Source of the DNA: Diprion similis
Taxonomy: Eukaryota > Arthropoda > Insecta > Hymenoptera > Diprionidae
Reading direction: 5' to 3'
DNA: 64,000 nt
Assembly (NCBI RefSeq): GCF_021155765.1
Contig: NC_060115.1
Location: forward strand, 7,978,493-8,042,492
In this document: positions 13,483 to 25,739 of the stretch, piece by piece
How positions within the stretch are numbered: position 1 is the stretch's first letter
How the letters are laid out: each line of letters opens with the position of its first letter
The notes under the pieces: generated by a model
The model's input: the letters and a program-made list of their open reading frames with translations, nothing else
What the model was told of the DNA's origin: nothing
Databases searched by the model: none
Position numbers and translations under genes: made by a program

Positions 13483-16400
13483 ATTACCTCGGGACACTCC
13501 AATTCATCAGATTAACATCCGCAACACTACGTAGGCCCTCGTCATCCAGTTTGTCTTCTTCTTCGAGTTGATGCTTATCATTGTCATGGACATACTTCCT
13601 TTTACTCTCCATAGGACTTTATGACCGGGTGTTTAACATAAAGAATAATTATAGATGCAATCGAGTGATAAAGTTGTGGCAGATTGATGCATTTTTTTTA
13701 TTTTTTTTTTATTTTTTTTCCAGCTGTCAATCGATTCTTATAAATGGTAGATAACGGGACAGAAAAAATGTTGATAGAATACACTCTTTCATGCTCGTTG
13801 GTTTTATAATGTAAACACATTCTATAGAGTTAACTAACATTTCCACATTTCAATGTTTCCTAACGTATAAATATTGTGTAACGATAGCATAGGTATATTC
13901 ATACACATATGTAACAGCATAATCGTAATTAAGAAGATTTTACTTCAGTTTGAATATGCTGACACTTAGAGAGTAGGCACAAATGTTAGTTTCTAAAATA
14001 ATGTTCATGTAAAACGACACACTGTTTTCGACTTGTGCTGTAACTAATAGTAAATAAGACAGAAATATGACGAAGAAACGAATATGGATTAAATACTTGA
14101 AGAATATTGAAAACGAACAATCAATAACGGATGTTACAACGTATTCAAGAGGAATGAAGACATCTATACAAAATTCAACAATCATCATACCTCCACAACG
14201 ATGCCAAGATTGTATCTTAATCTAATACAAATATTCGCTTTCAAAATATACATGTAAAACATGATTTTACTTTATTCATCTGTGCAACACAATATCCTTG
14301 AATTGTTAATTTACTTTAGATATGAAATTTTATTTCATTCAGTCAATCGATTAGTATTAATTAATAATTTAGTCCCAATATTTAGTAAAGTGAATTCATC
14401 TTCACTTTAATCATTGAATAATTCCAAAAATTATGTCTAGAGCTAAACATTTTTCCTAATGTTACTATCATTGTTCACTGTAATATTGCATTTTAATTGG
14501 AATTCACATGGCGATACACGTGCCTGTCCACAAAGTGTTTCTATGTACTCTGAAATGACCTCAAACTGTTGTTTTCATCAAAGTTTTGATCAAAGTTCGA
14601 GTTATCACCTATTTGCAAACAGTAAATCGCGCAATCGAAAACAAAATTTTTCCTCTTGGCTAATCTTGTTTTATGTACGTTTGATTGTAGGTATGAAATG
14701 TTGTTCACATTGACCAAAAATTTTGATGAAGTAACAGTAAACAAGCACATGATTGAAATAATTTTGAAAACAATTTTTAAACCAGATCTTAGTTCAATTT
14801 TGTATGAATGAATTATTCTTTCCAAAAGTTGATGCCTCGGAAAGAATTAACTGGTGGAAAAAAAATAATGTAATGAACTTGAGGTTTAAAAAGTATCCAT
14901 TTTTTTTTTTTTTTTTTCTCTTCTTTTCTACAAAATGAAATCGCAGTGCACCAACCAAACAATTCTCTAATATGACTTTAAAACTCGCCAGCTGGAAGCT
15001 AGCCAGCAATAACCACTTAAAGTCAATTTTGGTGTTCCAGAAGTTGAATCGTGTGTAAAATCATATTGAGAGATGAGCTTTGAGCTGCGTAAAGTACTTT
15101 ATCCTTTAATTTATTCTCATTATTCTGAAATTCATATCTAATACGTTTCTAATTAAAATCCATATACATGTTTTGATTTGATTTACTCCGAATTGGGAAT
15201 ATTTTTATTTGAATATATTAACGTAGCATTATTATGCATATCCTGAAATGGTATAAGAATACTATCGTAAATCCCAAGCTTTAGTTTTACTCAATAATTC
15301 TCCCTTGCAAGATTTAACTACATCTGTACTTTACAGAGTAATCCTTTAGAATCTCCAAAATACCTTGACGCTTATATTTTATGTTTAATTTAAGTGTAAA
15401 TTATTGATTGCATGATAGTTCTATGTTTACATACAAATTTCGCCATGAAATTACTGATTTATAAGTACTTAAAGAAATATCCCGGTGTTCTCTGAATCGT
15501 ACTTACTTTCAGTTATGATACTCTGTTACAAGACACGAGTTATCTTCAGAGTAACACAATTCGTGGTTTACGAAATGTAAAAACGTTCAAAGTGTGATTC
15601 ATTATTCAAAAGACAAAAAAGTGGCAAGTGCATGAAAATATTTTTATCGCGCTTGCGTATTGCAGTTATCGTTCTATTCCAATGTCTCAGTTCACCAGAT
15701 ACTTGCTCAATGTACTTCACAGTTGACTTCCGATAACAATACATATGCATGAATAGCTTCTATTGTTATTGTACACTGTCAAAAGATATTCATCAGCACA
15801 ATTGTAGGCTACAAGCATATAACTTCAAAATTCCTACTCAGTTTTTATATGAATTATATGACTTTCTGTAAAAACGTATTATCAAACAAATTGGTTACCT
15901 TTTTAGCTGTAAGACATATATTACCGTCTAACAGCATATTTCGTACCATATATGTATGAATTATGGATATGCTAATCATTGAAATATGCTACAAATATCT
16001 CAGTTTGAGGTGAATGTGGTCCATTTTTTAAATTATTTTGGGAGAGCATCAGAGAAATAATTTCTTTAATGACATAGTGACACGAATAGAAAGCAGTTTA
16101 TCTCTGATTGTAAATAATTTTACCTTCAATGTGGTATCTGTTTTTTAAACAGTTGTATATTTCAAGTACCTGATAGAATTTTTGTGAATGTCATATTTCA
16201 TATTTTCATTACCTTATCTTAGCATTCAACGCTCACCAATCTAATTATTAGACTGTCATAATGACAGTGACCCAAATATCACAAGTTGATTGAGAATATT
16301 ATTATAAGTTTTTTTTGTACATCGACGATAGGGTTTGAATCAACTTAAATTCAACAACGTAAGGTACAGAATTCATGAGTATACCAAAGTTACAGTAAAC

Positions 16401-19400
16401 TTATTTGTTGCAAACTCGTGATTTCTCGACTTTTTCAGTTGATGTGAAACTGAAGATATTATTTAAGCCAAAGTTATCTTAGTGTTTAGATTTCTTCCAA
16501 GTGCCACCAATGCGACAAGCCCCTTGTTATTTCAAGAAATTAATTAGCAGTGCAACAAGTTAGCACAAATGAAAACTAATGAATTAGCACATTGATCCAA
16601 AAAAAATATAAGTCACGGTTTTTGCTACTGGTTATGAGAGGTGGTATTATTTGTAAATACAAATTATTTGTGCAATCATCGCCTCCTCTAATACACCATT
16701 TTAACGGCAAACTAAAAATTAATTATAAGAGAGTTCGCAGAATCATTATACTGGCGTAAATTATTTAGAAAAAAATTATTACTTATTTAACTTAGGATGA
16801 AGATTTTACAGAGTATATAAACATTTTACTTTATAGGTGGTGATGTTTTGTATGAGTGAATGAATATTGCTAGTCAGTGATTTCGTCTTTGAAACTATTT
16901 TCAAAGATTCGTTGACTTTTATTTTAATTTTACGACTGATAGAAATCGTAATTTTATTCGTATCATAAGGTTTTACAAATAACTAACTTCGGCGGAAGAA
17001 CACGAGTTAAAATTTTAAGAAATCTTCAACAAAACAGCGTTCTTTTATAGTAGTCGTAACAACTATTATTATTATTATTTTTTTTATTATTATTTAACAT
17101 TTTTTTTTTATTTTTTTTTTTATCTTATTTGGCGTATGGTTTATTACTTTATAAGTTATCCATAATTTTAAAGGAATCTTAATTTATTTGATTTATCTTG
17201 CGCCATACGTATTACCTGATAACTGAAGTATTGCGCAAACTATGTCTTGGACATAATCATGTGATTTTACAGGGTAAGTGTTCATAATACACAGCTATAT
17301 TTACATGTATAGCAGTAATGTACTTTTATGGTAGTTTGTAAACGATGTGAATAGGTAATCGGCCAAATAATCAATTTACATGTTATTGTAAATTATTATT
17401 TGTAATAATTTACGTAAAAAACTAAGCCTACAGTGCCAAAGAATTGAATTGAAATAGTAATAATGCGAATAATTTTGCTCGAATGTTGTTCTTTTTCATG
17501 CAGCTGATTTTAAAATTAACATTCGCATGTAAATATCAATAAGAAATTGCAGTTATTCTTTACAGTATCAAAAATACTGAAATATTTTTTTAAAATATGG
17601 TATTTGCTACTATAATTTGTGCATTTGACGAGAAAAAATTTGTTGGACATATCAATTACATTGCAAATATTATCAATATTTAACGTTGTGTGAAATGTCA
17701 ACATTATATGTCGTCTCAGTATGCATGTTTATCGCACGGATTCTCACACCTGTAAACAATTATTTAATTCAATATGCAGAAATCTATATGAAATTCGAAC
17801 TTATTTATGAAATTATTGATTTTTCTCTTTTTACGATGTGGCTAAAGCATTTAAAACTTAAACGTACAAAAGTGTTCACTTAAATTAAATAGGTAGTCAT
17901 TAATCTTTTCACTTCAATTTTTGTTTATTATACACTTCCATGAAAAATCATGAACCCCATCAAATGAGATAGAAATTTTTGACTGCGAACAATTAACATA
18001 TGCAATAATTACGTGTACAAGTTCTTAAAAAACATTTGTTTAACTATACCAAAGTTAAACCACGAATTATGCGTATTTCAAAACAGTAACAACAACAATG
18101 GGAACATGTGTTTTGTAATACAATTTATATTGTTGTATGAATTTGAAACATTCCAGCCTTAAGCCTGGGGATACAAAAGTACAAATTTGATTCATATTCC
18201 CAGCATATTAATGAAACTGTGACTGTTATTCTACTTATGTAAGCTTGCATGCTGCTCATCTCATGTTTTCTAGTTCCTTCTTTGAGCCGTATTTTTTTTA
18301 AAAGTATTTCATTAGATAAGTTTTGTAGTGGCCATACCACACCAAATTTCTATTGCTTATTGTTCGGCTTTCTTTTGTATTACATTTAAAAATGAGGCTA
18401 TTTACTTGCAGAATTTCTCTTTTTACTATAAATGTTACAATTTATCAGTCTTCTACAACATTAAATCTGAAAATGTACTAAGAGAGGTGCTAAACTATAA
18501 AACTAATTTGGCAACAGAATTGAAATTTTCATTTTTAGCTTAAACTGAGCTATACAATATTAGGCTGCAATCTTGCCTGCCAATATAGAATTTCATTATA
18601 CCGTTAAGTATTGTAAAAATATTTTATGTCATTAAACCTAATGCAAGCTCTGTCTATTCGAAAATATCCTTTAGCTACTATCAAAAGTAAAAAAGTTTTG
18701 CCAAACAGCGCTTGATCTGTGATAGTAATTTTAAGACTACTTTGAGGCGTACTATTCAAACGATTTTAATGTTTTGAATATAGAGGGTAAGGGACTAACA
18801 ACAACCTTTTAGTTTTTCGTCAATTTTTCTTACTTTCATATTTTTACTGTCATAAACTTGATCATTAGGATTTTATCAATCTTAGATCTGAAACTGTTAC
18901 AATATAATGTGCATGGTGTAAGGTGAGTGTGAGTATGTTAAGCCATTGTAATCAAATTGCAGCTACATTCCTGCATATGTACCAAATCAGCGTATCACAC
19001 ATCTCCGTGTAAGATAATTTAGTAAGAAACTAGCGAGAAATAATTCTTGTAAGATTCCACAAACAAGTTTACTTGCGTTGCACCATACTAGAAAAATGTG
19101 ATAACTATAAACTCTCATTTACCCTGGGTCTGAAATATGCTTGTTAAATCTAATTTATTTTACATAAAATCGCGGGTAACATCGTCTAATGTACTTGAAG
19201 TAACTCAATTGTATTATTTTAAAGATATTCATCTTATTTCGAAATCTCCAAGCTCACTAGTGGATTCACGAGGCTATAAAATGAACACATCAAATACATA
19301 CATAAATAGCTGCATGTTATAATTGAAAACAAGTTCATATACAAGTAACCTATCGATATAGGTATTCGCAAAAACTAAATCATCCATTGCCAAACCTTAA

Positions 19401-20457
19401 TTGTACACACGTACCACACGCTGCCAGTTTTTTTAAATATTGGAACCGACAGATGATTTTTACTCCACTAGCCCTAATGTGCTACTCTAAGAAGATTGTC
19501 TCGTATTGGATTTCATTCTTACAGAGACTTTCAATCCTACTCATAAGAAAGAATTTAAAACATTTTCTGCAATATTGACCATAGTTGCTAATTCATCTAT
19601 TTTTCGCCAATGTCGTAGCATCATAGAATATTTTATTTTTATGCCGCGAAATATTCATGCTAATTTCGCATGTATAATTTTCTAACACAACTACTAAGAT
19701 TCATAAAAGGGAATATCGCTCTTCTTTTTCTTTTCCATTTCATTTCAACACTATTCTATGTGATATTCATTAGCCATAAAGTTTTTACATGCACATCATA
19801 CTTGCAACTTTCGAAATGGAAACTATACTGATGAACTTGCTTGCTCTGTAATTAGGACCTGTAATTTTTTAATTAGTATATAATTTCTTTCAAACTATTA
19901 TTACGATTCAGTTCTTATTTATGAATTTTAAATAGGGAAGCTTTTTTTGAAAGCAATCAATTTCTAGAAATTTTACAGTCTGGGAGATTAAAACCATATA
20001 ATATTCCGATTTCCATTACTCTGATAAAATTGAAGAGAAGATAAAAAATGTGAAAGCAGTTAGTGTATTCCCTTTTGTAAATCTTGAGGTAAGGAGAAGA
20101 AATGAAAACGAATCATCTCTATATTAAGTAAATTTTTTTTTACTCTTTCAAAATGCTCAAACACTTGAAAACTAGCTGTGATAAAACTATTGTAAAATTC
20201 ATAATAAATATGTTAATTAAAGATGTTCAATATACATTATTAACAAAGGTATTCGTTTACAGATTAAAGCCTATCTATAAATCTGATCAGCAAATTTTTA
20301 TCTTACAATTAGTGAATATCCGCGAAGTGGTCGTTCTCATATAATATCAAAACATTTTCCTTATATCTTTCGTTCAACATTGTTCTTTTGAGGATTTTTA
20401 GTGTAATTCAATTTAAAAAAAAAAAAAATAATTGACGTTACTTAATCTTCACAGTAA
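13483..20457. other. ~7 kb AT-rich intergenic region (CPSF6 3' UTR side, HPS5 3' side)
   Basis: This lies between the tails of two convergent genes. The first part is presumably CPSF6 3' UTR, but no confident AATAAA was fixed close to the stop. The rest holds homopolymer T/A runs (near 13686, 14900, 17100, 20417), ATT repeats near 17062, and only short unrelated open frames of 60-99 codons. I see no protein family, tRNA or rRNA. Unannotated long non-coding RNA or microRNA cannot be excluded from sequence alone. Confidence 0.5.
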
Positions 20458-23400
20458 TCAATTATTATGCAAATTACATTTCAGGACTCTCTTTTGTATT
20501 AAACAGTTGACGTGATACGAATGACCACATGGAAACAGCGATAGGCCGTTATTCTCTAGAAGTATTGACGTTTTTAAAGGCAAGGTACAGCAGGGACATA
20601 TTGATTTAGCTGGCTCATGTTGCATTCCCCAGTGATGAGCCTGATTTCCGAACACGTGCGCATTCATTGGCCTCTTGAGGTCCTTCTGGAGAGTATGTAG
20701 TAATTGCGTTTGGATCTAAACAAAATGAAATTCATCCTAGCATTTAAAATTACGAATCGTACCTGCAAACCAGTTATAATTTAAATAAAGGGTAATCAGT
20801 AATGAAAATTACAGCTCTTCTCACAGCACTGAAGATTTTTCATGATGCTCGAAACTTAAATAATGTAAAAATACCAACAGATCAATACTACATTTACCTT
20901 CGGACAACATAGTAAACTATATGAGTCATAAGGGGTTCGATTGAGTATCTGATTGAAGTCCACAGGCTGTTCAAATTCATGATGGTGCAAAATTTTCGTA
21001 AAGATGAGAGATTGAAATAAACTGCAAACGGAGAAATAAAATTAGTTATCAACTATTTTTATCTTCTCTCTGAATACGTGAGGATTAACTTTTCATACCT
21101 TCTATCGAACGAGACAGATGGTAAAATTGTTGCTATTGTTGTCATGAAATTAACAGTGATGTCAGGTCCTTCTCTCTTCATTATTTCATTAGCTATGTTA
21201 TTCCAATTTATAGATGAATCATTCTGCGTGTCTCTTGCACTAATAGGCCGATTGCAACTGAGGCACTTTTTTAATTTCAGATTACTGATAGCTTTCATTG
21301 CAAACTTCCATTGTTCTCCATTTAGTGATAGTAATATAAACGAAAGAATTATATCATCTCGGGTTTGTAAACAATGAACAAATGTTGTTTCTTCGAAAAA
21401 ACCCTCTTCCTTGGAATATATGTTCACGTAAGGCCGCCACATATACGGCACCTTTTTGCATAAATTAATGCAAGTATCTTTGCTGATCTCTGAGTATTTT
21501 TGCAAAATAGCAATTCCTATCTCAAAAAATTTTGGCTCTTCTGGCTTTTTAGTCGGGTATGGAAAGCCACACTCACATTCTACCTGCTCTACTACATTAA
21601 TTTCTAAGAAGGAACTCATCGCTTCATTTAGTATATTTTCATTTTTAGTCTCAATTAATTGGTCTTTGTTCAGTCTTGATAAAAAAAATTGTCTATAATA
21701 CTGCTCAGCTGTGTTAATTGCTTTGAATACACTTGGTTTTGGTTCCGTTGACTTCTCGCACGATTCCTTTACACCTTTTATAGTTTCTCGTACTGCGCAT
21801 AAAATCTTATCAATTTCATCATCAGACATTGTGCTCTCTAAACTGTTTACTAGTGAGTAAATAATTTGCACGTCACCTATCAAATTTCTAATTTCATCTT
21901 TGGTAGCTCCTAGATTTTCTTCTATATTCGTTGTTTCTTCGACTCCTACATTATTCTGTGACGGACCCTTTTCGAGGTCCTTATCGGTATCTAAGTACCC
22001 TGTACTTAGCCTTAATATGTTGTTAAATTCATTCTTTTCATCTTCTTTCGTAGTGCATGTCATGAGATTCTGACTATTCAAAACTTTTACTTCACATTTG
22101 TTCAACTCCTTCCTAAACTCAACTGGCAGTTTATTACTGCTATCACATTTCGTCTCTACTTCAGATATTTCTTCATTTTTTATGTATTTCTGACGCTCAG
22201 AGTTTTTATTATTAACAACTACTATACCCGAGTTTAATTTGCTGCACCTTACAATTTGATTTGACTTGGATGAATCAGTTGGCGTAAGTTTTAGGCAGTG
22301 AAAATCACCAGAATTTATCATGACATAAATCTGATCATCGAGTACATTTGCTGCAGCGATGTCTGTGTACTCATTGCACCATAAAATAACCACTGAATTT
22401 ACAGGGTCGAAAATATAGAGAGCATTCGAATTATATGTGAGTAAATATTTACTAGCTACAATATGCAGAGGTGAGAATTTCAGTGATTGAGGTGACCAAT
22501 CACAGTTGTCCAATTCTACACAAGTTGTCTTTGATCCAAACGATTTGTGTACACTAGATGGCGGGATGGCTAAGGCCTCTTTGAAGTTATGAGTTTTAAC
22601 AATCTTTCCATTTGGCTCTGCTTCCCACAACCTAGAGCCAGGTCTAGCGCAATAAATTCTTGGATACTGTTGATTGTTTTTGTCAGTTTTCGTGCTTTTG
22701 AAATCCTCATCGGTGGAAGGCGAATATTTTTGTTGCGTTGCTGAAGCATCCACTTCTCTTATGGCACGTGGATTATAAAAACAAGCACCGAATTCTCCTT
22801 GTCTTGTTCTCAATCCAACTTTCTCATACTGTCCTTCAACTGTGTCGCATAGGTAGCAGTTTGATATCGTCGATATGAGAAGAAGTGGCGAACAAAAGTC
22901 CATTTGAACAATTTTATAATCCAATCCCATAATGGGACAAGCAGGATCCTGGAAGATTCCTCTCTTGACCTATTCGTACAGTTTAAAGCAAGTGTTGAAA
23001 TAAAATTTATATCTTTGTAGAGAGCGTAAACTTTGTTAGTATATTCCTTACAGTAAACATAGATAGACCCATAACATGAATCGTCCCATTTTCATCCCCG
23101 ATGTACAACTCAGTGCTGTTGTCGTTCCAACATAAAGCCGTAACACATTCACCATTACGCTCACTTTTTGTTGATATCATAGCCTCTTTCACAGTGGGTT
23201 TGATAACTATAAGGCAGACGTTTCCATCCACAGTTGATAACGCTACCACCTTTTCATCTGGCGATATTAGGATTCGCTCCACGGCTCCGTTCTGTTTTTA
23301 TTTGTATAAAGATAAAGTTTAACATTTATTTCTGATGTGAAACTTAGTTTTGGAACTTGTTGATATTATTTTTTCTGTACATATTCAGAGAGTGCAGAAA

Positions 23401-23740
23401 CACGTACCGAGAGTGGTATGAGCTGCTGAAAAACGCAGGTGTCTCTGGCAAACAAGTATATGCTTCCGCTGGTCGAACCAAGCGCAACATAATTTGATGA
23501 AACGTCAAAGCATGTGTACTGTAATTAATGACAGCAGGAATTAATAGTGAGATAATTTTCAAAAATTTATCAAATAGTATTGGGCATGCCTACAATTAAA
23601 AGTTTAACCTTTTTTTTTTTATATACCTTTATACGTCTCTTATCCTTGATGGGTTTTTGTAAGAGCGTAGTGATTTCTTTATATTCGGAAAGCATCAGAT
23701 CCTTGGCTTCAGTCATAACCCAAGTTACGTCTTGAGCCAT
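20458..23740 (-). CDS. HPS5: Hermansky-Pudlak syndrome 5 protein homologue (BLOC-2 subunit, pink)
   Basis: Subunit of BLOC-2, which acts in trafficking to lysosome-related organelles; the Drosophila orthologue is the eye-colour gene pink. Minus-strand exons: 23740-23627, 23518-23408, 23291-23052, 22969-21099, 21021-20898, 20715-20458. They total 2718 nt, 905 aa, in frame, starting MAQDVTWVM. The N-terminal half is WD40/beta-propeller-like. Family-diagnostic strings include VTALCWND (about 118), LCDT followed by GEFGACFY, and IYCARPGSRLWE. The middle of the large exon is acidic and poorly conserved, and helical repeats follow it. The last exon (85 aa) carries C-x2-C-x19-C-x-H-x2-H-x2-C-x8-C-x2-H, a RING-H2-like set of ligands (see findings). 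Its start lies 2.0 kb from the divergent P450 start. Confidence 0.9.
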
Positions 23741-25739
23741 GTTTTAGTTCGAATCGCTTTCACACTTTCTTAGATTTTGTAACTCATTCCCTCTGTCATT
23801 TGGGTCTTTAACGTTCAAACAGTGGTTTAAACGTATTCTCTGAAAACAATTTTCCGAATCTTCATTATATGTATACACGATAACAAGCCAACAATAACAA
23901 TAAATAACTGCGCCGAAGCTGCTGACCGTGATTTGATTACAAGGTTAGGGGGCGGTAGCGTGGACATTGACTCCAATGTATATGTAAATCTTCAGTCAAC
24001 GGTAAATCGAACTGTATGTTTCAAAAGAATACACATGACTGACATGATCCACGTCTTCAGTGATCTTCATGTCAACGCTTTATCCATCGATAAACTTGAA
24101 GTGGACCTCGTGGTGCGCATCCACGAAGACGCGCGTTATATGAATCATGAGTGTGATTATCAAATATTAAGAGAACAGACGTATCTATCAAAGAGGATCT
24201 CCCTTTGGGTAGATGGATCCTCCGATTGTTAAGAGCGTTCGTACACGAAATTGAGTACTAATGTATATCATTTTCTATCTTTGCTATCCATAATTTCGCA
24301 TTCCACGCGGTGTGAATTCCGCCGAGATGACGTTTCGCGGAATCACATCTGCGTGTCGAATTTTTATATAAAATCAACCGTAGCCAGGTTGATTTTTGCA
24401 GAGCTGTTTTTGTTATTTTTACGTGACCCTAACGTTTGGGAATAATTCAATAGAAAGAAACTGACACGAATGTAATTGAAACATTGATTCTTCTATTTTG
24501 AAAACAATGTATACCACAATAACTAATCATTATGTAACAACACTGGATTAAAATTTTTTTTACATTCAGGGGTCGAAGAGTATAATATATTTGCGCTGAA
24601 ATCGAAAAATATGTCAACAATTCGAGAATGTCAGGATTTTGGTTTGAGAGAAATTCATTCCGAGGAAAAATTATTCTTTTACTAATGGCAATCTTCAAAG
24701 TAGAAGATTCAAAAACCGAAAGATGCAGATCGAGTTCCTCGAGCTACTAGCTGCGTGATCGATCAATTGATCCTGTGTACGCAGAGTTTTGCAGGCCGTG
24801 ATACGAGTACTAATATTTACATTTGACTATATATACGGTCGGTTTCGCGTAATGTGAAGAGTGTACGTGTTAATGGAGGTGGAAGACATTCCTTGCCGCG
24901 AGTAGCTAACCGTGCTACTTCCGTTGAGGCTCGAGTTTGAGACCAACCACGAAACAGGTGAGAGCTTAATCGTGGAGCTTAAACACGTAGTTCGTAGCCT
25001 GTTAGTTCGTGGTGCCAGTTTAAAATCCAGTGTGTCTGCTTAGGTCAGTGTATTTCGTTAAAACGTTTCATCCGCGAATTATAGCAGTAAATTATCAACC
25101 GAATGAGGATTAGGTAAAGTTGACTTGATTGCTATCCATTCTTCTAAGTTATTATTATCCGCTGATCTTTGAAATAACTGCGTGAAATTACGGGTATAGA
25201 ATTCTAATGACTTTGGTACAGAAACCACACCTCTCGCTTAGTTTCATGATGTCATAGTACAATTGCGTGAGTTATTTTGTGTGTACCCAGCAGAGCACAT
25301 CTCATTTGACGGAAATTGTGAGAGGAAAGTCCCGTAACGAGATCGTCACAGTCAAGTGTCTATCTGAAGTGAAAGTAGCTCGACGATCATTCCGCGCAAG
25401 CCGACGCAACCGTTGACATAGTTAGGGTTGTTAAGATTAAACCGGCTCATTTTGAGCACTGATCACATGTCTCATTTTCATGTCACTTCACAGTTTATAT
25501 GGAATTCGTGCTCTTTTGATAATTCTTATAATTTGCAAGTAACATGTTGCTATAGATCACAATAATTCATGACATGAAATTTATCGAATTGTCGAATATT
25601 TACTCATCCACAGCGCTGTATGGTGCAATATATACTTTCACTCAGTCCCCAACCTGGTCCATCATATTTCTCTTTAAATCCAATATACAATGAACAGTGC
25701 ACAGTGATCAGTTTTCATTTTTTGTTAGCCGCATTCGCT
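23741..25739. promoter_or_regulatory. Divergent intergenic region HPS5 / P450, with 5' UTR intron
   Basis: Contains the HPS5 promoter side (left) and the P450 promoter (right). TATATATA at 24828-24835 lies upstream of a probable transcribed 5' UTR exon ending in CAG at 24957, followed by the donor GTGAGA. A matching acceptor (CATCCACAG, ending 25613) would join it to the P450 coding exon. The 23933-24232 frame contains a fragment (VVRIHEDARY) related to fragments at 2.8-3.06 kb. It has no recognisable gene structure. Confidence 0.45.
24828..24835 (+). promoter_or_regulatory. TATA box, probable promoter of the plus-strand P450
   Basis: TATATATA lies about 125 bases before a strong splice donor at 24958 (5' UTR exon 1). 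This fits a TATA-dependent start near 24860. Position and spacing support it; transcription evidence is lacking. Confidence 0.45.

Noticed and set aside
17040-17125. T/ATT-rich tract as a mobile element end
   Set aside because: Simple low-complexity sequence; no flanking repeats or coding remains.
21059-22930. 623-codon frame as a complete single-exon gene
   Set aside because: It is exon 4 of HPS5. Coding continues upstream through an acceptor at 22970, and downstream through the donor at 21098; the frame's last 13 codons are intronic.
25620-25739. Upstream in-frame ATG for P450 gene A
   Set aside because: It would put about 40 unrelated residues before the basic mitochondrial presequence, and it lies just after the probable 5' UTR acceptor. 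The ATG at 25740 fits the family and gene B.
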